NCBI RefSeq assembly: GCF_014836875.1 | Contig: NZ_JACSQC010000002.1 | Location: 512,834-576,833 of the forward strand | DNA: 64,000 nucleotides | DNA from: Arthrobacter pullicola | GTDB taxonomy: Bacteria; Actinomycetota; Actinomycetes; Actinomycetales; Micrococcaceae | Direction of reading: 5' to 3' | In this document: piece by piece, positions 1 to 8,406 of the stretch | Numbering within the stretch: the first letter of the stretch is position 1 | Layout: each line of letters begins with the position of its first letter | The notes under the pieces: generated by a model | Databases searched by the model: none | What the model was told of the DNA's origin: nothing | Seen by the model: only the letters and a program-made list of their open reading frames with translations | Made by a program: the position numbers and the translations under genes

Positions 1-763
1 CCTCGCCGTCGCCGGCCTCGGGGAGCACTCCGCCCGCCGGCCCACCCGGCTCGTTCTTGCCCTGCCCGGCGTCGTCGCTGCTGACGGCACCGTGAGCCTG
101 GCACCCGCTTTCGCCGCCGCCGGGGATCCCCAGCTGGCCCAGGCGCTCAGCCGGCAGACCGGGCTGCCCGTCACGGTGGAAAACGACGTCAACCTCATCG
201 CGCTCGGCGAGCGAAGTGCGGGAGCTGCGGCCGGCGTCGACGACCTGATTCTGATCCACATCGCTGAAGGCATCGGCGCAACGATCCTGACCGGCGGCCG
301 GCTGCTGCACGGTTCCACCCGGTCTGCCGGCGAAGTCGGTTTCCTGCCCACCGGGCTTGCTCCCCTGCCGCACGGGAACCGCGGCAGTTTCGAGGAACGC
401 TGGAGCACACCGGCCATTGCGGCTGCGGCGCGGGACGCCGGGCTCGACGTGACCGAAGCCAACGTGATCCGCCAAATCTGCACCGCACCGGCTGCTGCCG
501 CGCTGCGCGGGGAAGTGCTGGACGCCTGGGCCTGGGCGGCCGTGGTCTGCGCCTGCGTCCTGAACCCTGCCCTGGTCCTTTTTTCCGGCGACGCCATCGG
601 ATTGGACGATGCCGCCCGTTCTCAGCTCGCCGACCGGATCCGCGCCTCGGCACCATCGGCGCCGGAGGTTACCTTCGCCTCCCTCGGCATCGAAGCGGTC
701 CTCTTCGGCGCCGTCGCCCGGGTCCTTGAAGACCCCGCCAGCCTGATTACCCCCACCGGTTGA
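1..763 (+). CDS. ROK family protein, 5' end outside window
   Basis: Partial gene: the reading frame is already open at base 2 and ends at TGA 761-763, so the N-terminus lies upstream. About 253 residues remain. ROK/ASKHA features are visible: the phosphate-binding stretch LPGVV, the NDV motif in ENDVNLIALGE, and a glycine-rich GEGIGA-like turn (AEGIGATILTGG). The family zinc motif CxCGxxGC and the GH catalytic neighbourhood are absent; GEVGFLPTG is followed by a cysteine-free stretch. That favours a ROK repressor or degenerate kinase over an active sugar kinase, but the missing N-terminus would decide (HTH or not). It ends 59 bases before the ABC lipoprotein gene and probably belongs to, or controls, that operon. 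Confidence 0.8.
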   Translation, partial: LAVAGLGEHSARRPTRLVLALPGVVAADGTVSLAPAFAAAGDPQLAQALSRQTGLPVTVENDVNLIALGERSAGAAAGVDDLILIHIAEGIGATILTGGRLLHGSTRSAGEVGFLPTGLAPLPHGNRGSFEERWSTPAIAAAARDAGLDVTEANVIRQICTAPAAAALRGEVLDAWAWAAVVCACVLNPALVLFSGDAIGLDDAARSQLADRIRASAPSAPEVTFASLGIEAVLFGAVARVLEDPASLITPTG

Positions 764-822
764 TACCACCAGGTTCCTCCGGCTCCAAGACCCACCAGCA
801 CTACACAACCAAGGAGAAGTAC

Positions 823-1893
823 ATGGCTCTGAACCGCAAAATCCGCGGCCCGCTCGTCACCGTTGCCGGCGGCCTCGCCCTGGCGCTTGCGCTCTCGTCC
901 TGTGGCCTGGACGAAGCGTCGTCGGGCGCCGAGGGTTCCGAGGGCGGCACCCTCACCATCTACACCGCCCGTGACAAGGGACTCGCCGAAGCAGTCGTCG
1001 CCGACTTCGAGGCAGCGAACCCGGAGTACGCCGGCAAGGTCGAAATCCTGACCCTCGGCGCGCAGGAAGCACTCGAACGCATCCGCGCCGAGAAAGCCAA
1101 CCCGCAGGGCGACATCTGGTGGGGCGGCACCGGCCAGCAGATGAAGCAGGCCGCGGGAGACGATGTCCTGGCACCGGCACCCGACGCCGTCGTCGACGCC
1201 GTTCCAGAGGATCTGCGTGACCCCGCCGGACTCTGGGTCGGCGAAATGCAGCTGGCCGAGGTCATCTTCTACAACCACGACATGCTCACCGCCGAGCAGG
1301 CCCCGAAGGACTGGGACGATCTGATCGCCCCGGAGATGGCGGACCAGATCGCCATCCGCGACGTCGAGGCCTCCGGCACCATGCGCAGCATCTACTCGGC
1401 CATGATCGACCGCAAGTATGACGAGGCGGGCTCCCCGGAGGTCGGCTACGACTGGCTGCGGCAGCTGGACGCCAACACCAAGGTCTACGCCGCCAACCCG
1501 ACTGATCTGTACCTGCGTGTGACCCGCCAGGAGGCGGCCGCCAGCGCCTGGAACCTGCAGGACGTCATGCTGCAGATCGACAACCAGAACGCCCCGTACA
1601 CACCGGTGGTCCCGGAATCCGGTGCTCCGATGCTGGTTGACGGCGTAGCCAAGATCAAGAACGGCCCGTCCTCCGACGCCGCCGACGCGTTCCTTGAGTT
1701 CCTCCTGAGCGAAGACACCCAGAAGGAACTGTCCGAGACGTATTACCAGATCCCCTCCATCGCGATGACCGAGCAGCCCGCCTGGCTGGCAGAGCTCAAC
1801 CTCGTGGAGATGAAGGTCGACTGGGAGCGCATCGGTGAGAACGAAACCGAGTGGATCGGCTACTGGGCCGAAAACATCAAGGGCAAGGGCTAA
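823..1893 (+). CDS. ABC transporter substrate-binding lipoprotein (AfuA/FbpA-like family 1)
   Basis: 356-residue extracytoplasmic solute receptor. The start was set at ATG 823 because AAGGAG at 811-816 lies six bases upstream and the product begins with a lipoprotein signal: basic n-region (NRKIR), hydrophobic core, lipobox LSSC with Cys27. The mature part starts with GTLTIYTARD and contains WWGGTG, typical of iron(III)/sugar-phosphate/polyamine-type binding proteins (FbpA, AfuA, PotD relatives). It presents substrate to the downstream ATPase and fused permease. Enzymes later in the operon argue for an organic amino-sugar or sugar-phosphate-like ligand rather than iron. The ligand cannot be read from sequence. 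Confidence 0.9.
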   Translation: MALNRKIRGPLVTVAGGLALALALSSCGLDEASSGAEGSEGGTLTIYTARDKGLAEAVVADFEAANPEYAGKVEILTLGAQEALERIRAEKANPQGDIWWGGTGQQMKQAAGDDVLAPAPDAVVDAVPEDLRDPAGLWVGEMQLAEVIFYNHDMLTAEQAPKDWDDLIAPEMADQIAIRDVEASGTMRSIYSAMIDRKYDEAGSPEVGYDWLRQLDANTKVYAANPTDLYLRVTRQEAAASAWNLQDVMLQIDNQNAPYTPVVPESGAPMLVDGVAKIKNGPSSDAADAFLEFLLSEDTQKELSETYYQIPSIAMTEQPAWLAELNLVEMKVDWERIGENETEWIGYWAENIKGKG

Positions 1894-1904
1894 CCAGCCT
1901 CCCC

Positions 1905-1932
1905 GGGGCGGGCGGCTTCGGCCGTCCGCCCC
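1905..1932 (+). terminator. Intercistronic hairpin with TTCG loop
   Basis: GGGGCGGGCGGC, loop TTCG, then GCCGTCCGCCCC: twelve base pairs with one G-U. No T-run follows, and the operon continues, so it is better read as an mRNA-stabilising or partial terminator element that leaves more lipoprotein message than ATPase/permease message. Confidence 0.6.
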
Positions 1933-1970
1933 GCTCCATCTTTCTACCCCTACTCTGCGAAAGAGCTGCC

Positions 1971-3068
1971 ATGACACGAGTCCTTCTCGAATCAATCGAA
2001 AAGCGCTATCCGGGCGCAGCCCCGTCGGTCGCGGACCTGGACCTCACCATTGAAGACGGCGAGTTCTTCACTCTCCTGGGTCCGTCCGGATGCGGTAAAT
2101 CCACGACTCTGCGCATGGTGGCCGGTTTCATCCAGCCCACCCGGGGGCGCATCCTGTTCAACGACAAGGACGTCACGAACACGGCCCCGAACCGCCGGGA
2201 CACCGGCATGGTGTTCCAGAACTATGCCCTGTTCCCGCACATGAGCGTGCGCGCCAACGTCGGCTACGGGCTCTCCGTCCGGCGCACCTCCCGCGCCGAA
2301 AAAACCAAGCGGGTGGACCGGGCCCTGGAACAGGTTGGCCTGGAGAGGTACGCGGACCGCCGGATCGATATGCTCTCCGGCGGCCAGCAGCAGCGCGTGG
2401 CCCTGGCCCGCGCCCTGGTCATCCAGCCCTCGGTGCTGCTGCTCGATGAACCGCTGTCCAACCTGGATGCCAAACTCCGCGAGGAAACCCGCGCGGAAAT
2501 CCGCGGCACCCAGGAGGCCGCGGGTATCACCAGCATCTACGTCACCCACGACCAGGCCGAGGCCATGGCCATGAGCGACAGGGTAGCCATCCTCGAATCG
2601 GGGCGGCTGCATCAGGTCGCACCGCCGCGGGAGGTCTACCACCGTCCTGCCACCTCCTTCGTGGCCCGCTTCATCGGCCGATCCAATGTCCTGGCCTGCA
2701 CCATCCTGGAGGCCGGCGGCGACAGCGTCCAGGTGCAGCTGGAGGATGGAACAGTCCTTCGCGCACCCCGCGTTCCGGGCACTCCCTCCGCCGATGTTTC
2801 CCGCGGGGACACCGCAGCGGTCAGCCTGCGGCCGGAGTCCTTTGCCGTACTCCGGGACGCCGGTTCCGCCGGCGCCGGCACCGGTACGGGCGAGCTGAAA
2901 GGAACCGTCCGCACCGCGGAGTTCACCGGCGCAGTCAATGTTTATGAAGTGGACTGGAACGGCAACAACCTTGTGGTTTCGGTTCCGGATTCCGAGGACC
3001 GGGTCTCCCCCGGCGACCCGGTGGTCCTGGCACCCCACCCGGACCGGGTCTGGCTGGTGGCACCGTGA
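1971..3068 (+). CDS. ABC transporter ATP-binding protein (PotA/FbpC type)
   Basis: 365-residue importer ATPase. Start ATG 1971 is chosen because MTRVLLESIEKRYPG is the usual ABC N-terminal strand; the frame is open further upstream, but only across the hairpin. Walker A GPSGCGKST (about residues 38-46), Q-loop FQNYALFPH, signature LSGGQQQRV, Walker B VLLLDEP, D-loop SNLDAKL and switch His in VTHD are all intact. The C-terminal roughly 120 residues form a TOBE/OB regulatory domain, as in the spermidine/iron/sugar-phosphate subfamily. It overlaps the permease start by four bases (GTGA), so the two are translationally coupled. Confidence 0.93.
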   Translation: MTRVLLESIEKRYPGAAPSVADLDLTIEDGEFFTLLGPSGCGKSTTLRMVAGFIQPTRGRILFNDKDVTNTAPNRRDTGMVFQNYALFPHMSVRANVGYGLSVRRTSRAEKTKRVDRALEQVGLERYADRRIDMLSGGQQQRVALARALVIQPSVLLLDEPLSNLDAKLREETRAEIRGTQEAAGITSIYVTHDQAEAMAMSDRVAILESGRLHQVAPPREVYHRPATSFVARFIGRSNVLACTILEAGGDSVQVQLEDGTVLRAPRVPGTPSADVSRGDTAAVSLRPESFAVLRDAGSAGAGTGTGELKGTVRTAEFTGAVNVYEVDWNGNNLVVSVPDSEDRVSPGDPVVLAPHPDRVWLVAP

Positions 3069-4891
3069 CCGGCCTCGCGCAGAGGCTGCGGATGCGCAGC
3101 GGAACCACGTCCTCCGACCGGTTCATCTACTGGCTGGCCATTCCACTGGTCCTGGTCCTGCTGATGTACATCGTCATTCCGATGTTCGCCACGGCACGCA
3201 CCAGCGTGGACGGCGGAATGGACAACTACAGCGGCTTCTTCGGCGGGAACTCCGGCCGGGCCCTGGGCCTGTCCGTCGGCATCTCCATCATCTCGGTGGT
3301 CACCACCGGCGTCATCGGCACCGCCCTGGCCGTGCTGCTGACCCGCTTCGACTTTCCCGGCCGGAACGTGCTGCGGCTCTTCGCCATGCTGCCCATGGCC
3401 CTGCCGCCACTGATCGGCGCGGTGTCCTTCTACTTCCTCTACGCCGAAAGCGGCATCGTTCCCCGGTTCCTGGCGCAGTACTTCGGAGCGGATCCCGGAG
3501 CGGTATCCGCCAACGGAGTCATCGGCGTGCTGCTGGTCCACACCATGACCATGTATCCGTACTTCTACCTGGCCGTCTCCTCCGGACTCGCCGGTTCCGA
3601 CGCGTCCATGGAAGAAGCAGCCCTGAACCTCGGTGCCAGCCGGTTCACCATGTGGCGGACCGTGCTGCTGCCCATGCTGACTCCGGCCCTGGTCTCCGGT
3701 GCGCTGCTGACGTTCATGGTGTCCATGGCGTCCTTTACCGCACCGCAGTTCTACAACGTACAGACTCTGACCATGCAGATTGTTGCTTCCCGGACCTCCG
3801 GCGCGTACGAGCTGGCGGCAGCCCAGTCCACGGTCCTGTCCATCGTCTCCATCCTCTTCCTGCTCGCCATGCGGTGGTACCAGAACCGGCGTGTGCACCG
3901 AAGCGCCTCGAAGGGCACCCCGCAGGCCGTCAAGGTCATCCACGGCACGCTCCCCCGGCTCGGCGCCGGCCTCGGTTCCACCCTCCTGGTGCTGATCCTC
4001 ATGGCACCGGCCGCCGTGATCGTGCTGCTGGCCTTCACCGTGGACGGCTCCTGGACCGTGCAGATCCTCCCCAACCAGTACACTCTGGGGAACTTCTCCC
4101 GCATCTTCACCGACCCGTCCACCCTGCGGCCGATCCTGGTCAGCTCCCAGATGGCTTTCATCGCCATGATTGCCTGCACCGTCGTCGGCGTGCTGGCGTC
4201 CTGGGTCGTGACCCGGTGGAAAGGCCCCGGCAAGGGACTGCTGGACGTCATGGTGATGATTCCGTGGGCCCTGCCCGGCACCGTGGTGGGAGTCAACCTG
4301 GTCACTGCGTTCGCCAGCCCCACGCCGTTCAACCTGGGACAAGTGCTGATCGGCTCGCTGTGGATCCTCCCCGTGGCCTACTTCGTGCGGTTCCTGCCGC
4401 TGGTCTTCCGCTCGGCCAACGCGGCCCTGGCGCAGATTGACCCGTCCGTCGAGGAAGCGGCCCGGAACCTGGGTGCCGGACCGTGGCGCGTGCTGCGCAC
4501 CGTGACCGTACCGCTGATGTACCGCGGCATCCTGGCCGGCGCCCTGATGGCGTTCATTCAGGGCTTCGGCGAGTACGTGGCCTCGGTGGTCGTATACCCC
4601 GCCCGGTTCGCGCCGCTCTCCGTGGAAATCTACAACCGGATCTATTCCAACGAGTTCGGCACCGCCGCGGCCTACGGCACCCTGCAGATGGGGCTCATCC
4701 TGATCGTGCTGATTATTTCCCAGCGCCTGGAGAACCCCCGCAGCGGCGGGATTGCCGCGATGCTGCGCCGCCGCCGTCGTCCCACCGTGGAAACCCCGCT
4801 GGTGGGCCCGATCCCTGCGGCGGCAAACCCGCTGCCGCTTCCCAGCCCCGCACCCGATTCCGTGAACCCCGATTTGAAGCCGGTGAAATAG
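3065..4891 (+). CDS. ABC transporter permease, two fused membrane domains (FbpB-like)
   Basis: 608-residue inner-membrane permease with two complete BPD_transp_1 halves in one chain. Each half carries an EAA coupling loop: EEAALNLGASRF near residue 183 and EEAARNLGAGPW near residue 462. Around twelve hydrophobic segments are visible. Fused permeases of this length are characteristic of FbpB/AfuB-type importers, which need no second permease gene, and none is present. GTG 3065 overlaps the ATPase stop. The C-terminal about 40 residues are Pro-rich and cytoplasmic in appearance. The next gene begins two bases after the stop. Confidence 0.9.
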   Translation: MTGLAQRLRMRSGTTSSDRFIYWLAIPLVLVLLMYIVIPMFATARTSVDGGMDNYSGFFGGNSGRALGLSVGISIISVVTTGVIGTALAVLLTRFDFPGRNVLRLFAMLPMALPPLIGAVSFYFLYAESGIVPRFLAQYFGADPGAVSANGVIGVLLVHTMTMYPYFYLAVSSGLAGSDASMEEAALNLGASRFTMWRTVLLPMLTPALVSGALLTFMVSMASFTAPQFYNVQTLTMQIVASRTSGAYELAAAQSTVLSIVSILFLLAMRWYQNRRVHRSASKGTPQAVKVIHGTLPRLGAGLGSTLLVLILMAPAAVIVLLAFTVDGSWTVQILPNQYTLGNFSRIFTDPSTLRPILVSSQMAFIAMIACTVVGVLASWVVTRWKGPGKGLLDVMVMIPWALPGTVVGVNLVTAFASPTPFNLGQVLIGSLWILPVAYFVRFLPLVFRSANAALAQIDPSVEEAARNLGAGPWRVLRTVTVPLMYRGILAGALMAFIQGFGEYVASVVVYPARFAPLSVEIYNRIYSNEFGTAAAYGTLQMGLILIVLIISQRLENPRSGGIAAMLRRRRRPTVETPLVGPIPAAANPLPLPSPAPDSVNPDLKPVK

Positions 4892-4893
4892 TC

Positions 4894-6384
4894 ATGACCC
4901 CCAATCCCCGCCCCGCCCTTCAGGACCGGCCCGAGCTCTCCGTCTACTGGGACAACCATCTCCGGGCCGCCTTCGAAGAAGCCGCGTCCTTCATCTATCC
5001 GCCCATGGTGGAAGCGTCCCTGGCCCATGTCTGGATGCTCGACGACGAAGGCATCCTCCCGCGCGAACGTTCCACCCGCCTGGAACAAGGACTGCTCGCC
5101 CTCTGGGAGCGGATCAGCGACGGAAAACAGGAGTACGTCTTCGACGGTTCCGTGGAAGACCCCTACTACTTCATGGAGCAGCAGCTGGCCGCTGCCTGCG
5201 GCATTTCCACCTCCGAGCTGGATGTCCAGCTGGCCCGCAGCCGCAACGACCTCGACGCCGGTGCGTTCCGGATGGTGCTCCGGCGCCAGCTGCTGGACCA
5301 GGCCGACCTGGTGGTCCAGGCGGCAGCCGACGCCGCTGCCCTGGCCAAGGAGCACGCCGACAAGCTGATCATCGGTTTCACCCACCGGCGGCCCGCCCAG
5401 CCCACCACCATCGGCCACGTCCTCGGCGGCCTCTCCGAGGCGCTGCTCAGCCAGGGACGCGAGCTCCTGGACATCTACGCGGAACTGAATGTCTCCCCGC
5501 TGGGGTCCGCGGCGTTCGCGGGCACGGATGTGCCGATCAACCCGGAGACGCTGCGCGAGCTGCTCGGCTTCGACTCCGCCTTCACCTCCAGCTACGAAGC
5601 CGTTGCCGGCGCCGAGCACTTTATGCGCCTGGCTGCGGCGCAGGCCCGGATCTGCGCCACCGGTGCCCGGTTTTCCCGGGTCCTGCTGGAATGGATGACG
5701 TTCGGCTGGGTCCGCACCCCGGACGCCTACACCCAGGGCTCCTCGATCATGCCGCAGAAGAAGAACCCGGTGGTGCTGGAGCACATGGTCTCCATGGCCG
5801 GTGCGGCCGCTGCGGACATGTCCGCCACCTTCGCCAACATCAACTCCGCCTGGTACGAAGACTCCAACAACGCGACCACCGATGTGCAGAAACACCTGTG
5901 GCGTGCCGGAGACCGGGTGGTGCGGTTTGTGCGGATGCTGGACGGCCTGCTCACCGAGTTCGAGGTCCAGCGGCTGCCGGAGATGGCGGAGATCGTCCGC
6001 TCCGGTGCCACCACGACGTCGGTCGCGGAGGCCCTCGCGGTAGCCGGCGTGCCGTGGCGCGGAGCCCACGACGTCGTCGGACGCCTGTTCAAGACCGCTG
6101 ATCCGACCGCCTGGACCCGGGAGCAGGTTCTGGAGGCGCTGGCCGCCGCCGGGATCCGCGCCGAGCTGGCCGGGCTGACGCTCGCTGCCGGCCGCGAGCC
6201 GGAACGGGTGCTGGACCGTACGCAGGCAGGCAGCCCGGGGATTAAGGCCGTCACGGTGACGGCCGACGGCGCACTGGCGGCCGCCCAGGAGCTCGCCGCC
6301 CGGTTCACGGAGCTGCGCACGGGGCTGGATTCCGCGCGGGCGCTTCTGCTGGACCGTGCCCGGCAGCTGGCGGACGCGGCGTGA
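4894..6384 (+). CDS. Argininosuccinate lyase-like C-N lyase (aspartase/fumarase superfamily)
   Basis: 496 residues. Superfamily regions are all present: the C1-like block ARSRNDLDAG (argininosuccinate lyases have xSRNDQ), the C2-like block GFTHRRPAQPTTIGH with the catalytic Thr-His pair, PLGSAAFAGT, and the signature GSSIMPQKKNP with catalytic Ser at about 283. Such enzymes eliminate fumarate (or a related alkene acid) from an N-substituted aspartate. It is unlikely to be the arginine-biosynthetic ArgH: it sits between an importer and sugar enzymes, with no argG nearby. Other family members cleave succinylated amines such as EDDS; by inference this one releases an amine from an imported conjugate. 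Start ATG 4894 follows the permease stop by two bases. Confidence 0.85.
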   Translation: MTPNPRPALQDRPELSVYWDNHLRAAFEEAASFIYPPMVEASLAHVWMLDDEGILPRERSTRLEQGLLALWERISDGKQEYVFDGSVEDPYYFMEQQLAAACGISTSELDVQLARSRNDLDAGAFRMVLRRQLLDQADLVVQAAADAAALAKEHADKLIIGFTHRRPAQPTTIGHVLGGLSEALLSQGRELLDIYAELNVSPLGSAAFAGTDVPINPETLRELLGFDSAFTSSYEAVAGAEHFMRLAAAQARICATGARFSRVLLEWMTFGWVRTPDAYTQGSSIMPQKKNPVVLEHMVSMAGAAAADMSATFANINSAWYEDSNNATTDVQKHLWRAGDRVVRFVRMLDGLLTEFEVQRLPEMAEIVRSGATTTSVAEALAVAGVPWRGAHDVVGRLFKTADPTAWTREQVLEALAAAGIRAELAGLTLAAGREPERVLDRTQAGSPGIKAVTVTADGALAAAQELAARFTELRTGLDSARALLLDRARQLADAA

Positions 6385-7316
6385 GCGCAGTCCGGGAGGA
6401 CCTGACGGTCGTTGGCAATACCAACCTGGACATCATGGTTTCCGGCGTCACCTCCCTGCCGGAACCCGGCACGGAAGCGCTGGTTCCGGACATCCGCATC
6501 CGGCTGGGCGGCTCCGCCGGAAACCTCGCTCTGCGGTGCGCCGGGCTTGGCCAGCCGACCACGCTGATCAGCCGGGTCGGCAATGATGCCTCCACCGCCC
6601 TGGTCCGTTCCGAGCTGGATCTGCCGCATCTGAAGCCGGTGCTCATCACGGATCCGGAGCTGCCCAGTGGCGTGACGGTCGCCGTCGAGGCTCCGGGACG
6701 GGACCGGGCGTTCATCTCCTCCCTCGGTGCCATGTCGGCGCTCGACGCCGCGGATGTGCCGGCGGAGGCCGTGGCAGCCCGCTGCGTGGTGCTCGCCGGT
6801 TATTTCCTGCTGCCCAGGCTCCGCGGTCCCGGATTGGCAGGCCTGTTCACCCGGGCCCGTGCGGCCGGAGCGCTGACTGTCCTGGACACCGGCTGGCCCA
6901 CCGAGGGCTGGACCGCTGAAGTCCAGGCCGAGGTCCGCGGGGTGCTGAGCAGCGTGGATGTGTTCCTGCCCAACTCAGACGAGCTCACCGGGCTGACGGG
7001 CGTCGAGGACCCCAGGGCAGCGGCCCTGGAACTCGCCGCCGCCACTGGCACCCTGGTGGTGGCGAAGCTCGGGGCGGACGGCGCCGGGCTCGCCCTGCCC
7101 AGCGGGGAATGGAGCCATGCACCCGCCCAGCCGGTGGTGCCCGTGGACAGCACCGGAGCCGGGGACGGCTTCAACGCCGCGTTCCTGACCTGCCTTACCC
7201 GGGGTACCGGCCCCGCCGAGGCACTCGGGACCGCCGTCCGCTATGCCACCGAACTCGTTGCCACCGCGCCGGAACACCGTTCCGCGGTGCAGCTGGCCGA
7301 AGTTTTGCCGCTTTAG
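6381..7316 (+). CDS. PfkB/ribokinase-family sugar kinase
   Basis: 311 residues, the usual family length. The N-terminal strand LTVVGNTNLDIMVSG and the sugar-binding GGSAGNLALRCAGLG motif are present. The C-terminal signature DSTGAGDGFNAAFL has catalytic Asp262. It phosphorylates a sugar or sugar derivative with ATP in the cytoplasm. It uses a GTG start overlapping the lyase stop by four bases. With a glucosamine-6-phosphate deaminase downstream, a 6-phosphorylation of a glucosamine-like compound is a reasonable inference, but ribokinase relatives accept many substrates. Confidence 0.88.
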   Translation: MSAVREDLTVVGNTNLDIMVSGVTSLPEPGTEALVPDIRIRLGGSAGNLALRCAGLGQPTTLISRVGNDASTALVRSELDLPHLKPVLITDPELPSGVTVAVEAPGRDRAFISSLGAMSALDAADVPAEAVAARCVVLAGYFLLPRLRGPGLAGLFTRARAAGALTVLDTGWPTEGWTAEVQAEVRGVLSSVDVFLPNSDELTGLTGVEDPRAAALELAAATGTLVVAKLGADGAGLALPSGEWSHAPAQPVVPVDSTGAGDGFNAAFLTCLTRGTGPAEALGTAVRYATELVATAPEHRSAVQLAEVLPL

Positions 7317-7326
7317 GAAGGTAGCC

Positions 7327-8406
7327 ATGCACGTTTCCAGGATCGGGGACCGCCCCGTTGTCCAGGGCATCTCCATCGTCGATTTCCACCTGCATTTCCG
7401 GATGCCGCAGGATCCGCTCACCCGCGCCCTGTCCGGAGGGCAGTTCGCCTGTGAAGCAGCTACCCCGGCAGCAGCCCGGCGGGCCGCCAAGGTCGCCGGA
7501 ATGTCCGCCGCGTGGCGGCGCAGCTGGGACTTCGCCGATCCGGAACCGCTGGAGGCGGACCAGGGCTGGGAAGCGGAGGCAGACCGGTGGCTGGAGGAGC
7601 TGGACCACCACCACGTTGAGTACGCTGCTTTCGTGACGGCGGGCGGCGACGCCGCGATGGGCCGGCTGACGGCGCGCGGCCAGGGGCGTTTCCTGGGCCT
7701 GGCCGCCATGACTGACCCCTTTGCACCCGGGGCTGCCGAGGACTTTGACCGGGCGGTCACGGAGCAGGGCCTGCGCGGGCTGAAGCTGTTCGCTCCGCTG
7801 ATGTCCGCCCGCATCGATGATCCGGGGGCCGATCCGGTGTGGCGGGTTGCCGCCAAACACCGGGTACCCGTCCTCATCCATTTCGGGCACTGCGGATCTG
7901 CCGGCGGAATTGCGCACAATGCCATGATCGAGCCGGCCTGGCTGGAAACGGTGGCCAAGCGGCATCCCGATGTGACCTTTGTGATTCCCCACTTCGGAAT
8001 CCAGCACGTCCAGCAGGTGTTGTTCCTGATGTGGGCCTGCCCAAACGTTCTGGTGGACACCTCCGGCTCCAACCAGTGGGTGCGCTTCATGGCGCAGAAG
8101 CTGACCTTGGAAGACGTCTTCCGGCGGTTCTACGAAACCCATGGTCCGGAGCGGATCATTTTCGGCACGGATTCCTCCTGGTTCCCCCGCGGCTACGCCC
8201 GGCGGTATCTGGCGGACCAGCTGCGGATCTGCTGGGAAATGGGAATGCCGCCCGTGGACGTGCAGAAAATCTTCGGCGCCAACGCGGCCGCGCTGCTGGA
8301 TATTACCTGCTGGAGCCCGGCCGATCCGGACCTGGCCCGCGCACTGGATATCCTGGACGACGGTGCCCGCAAGAACGGCATTCTGGAGAAGGAGAGAACG
8401 GCGTGA
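7327..8406 (+). CDS. Amidohydrolase family protein (PF04909-like)
   Basis: 359 residues, metal-dependent TIM-barrel hydrolase. The metal motif HLH (VDFHLHFRMP) is near residue 23. Further ligands are suggested by LIHFGHCG, VIPHFGIQH and the late Asp in IFGTDSSWFPRG. The family includes lactonases, decarboxylases and amidases, so the reaction is not determined. Start ATG 7327 follows AGGAAG with correct spacing. It overlaps the deaminase start by four bases (GTGA). Its place in the operon suggests it opens or deacylates an intermediate between uptake and the NagB step. Confidence 0.82.
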   Translation: MHVSRIGDRPVVQGISIVDFHLHFRMPQDPLTRALSGGQFACEAATPAAARRAAKVAGMSAAWRRSWDFADPEPLEADQGWEAEADRWLEELDHHHVEYAAFVTAGGDAAMGRLTARGQGRFLGLAAMTDPFAPGAAEDFDRAVTEQGLRGLKLFAPLMSARIDDPGADPVWRVAAKHRVPVLIHFGHCGSAGGIAHNAMIEPAWLETVAKRHPDVTFVIPHFGIQHVQQVLFLMWACPNVLVDTSGSNQWVRFMAQKLTLEDVFRRFYETHGPERIIFGTDSSWFPRGYARRYLADQLRICWEMGMPPVDVQKIFGANAAALLDITCWSPADPDLARALDILDDGARKNGILEKERTA

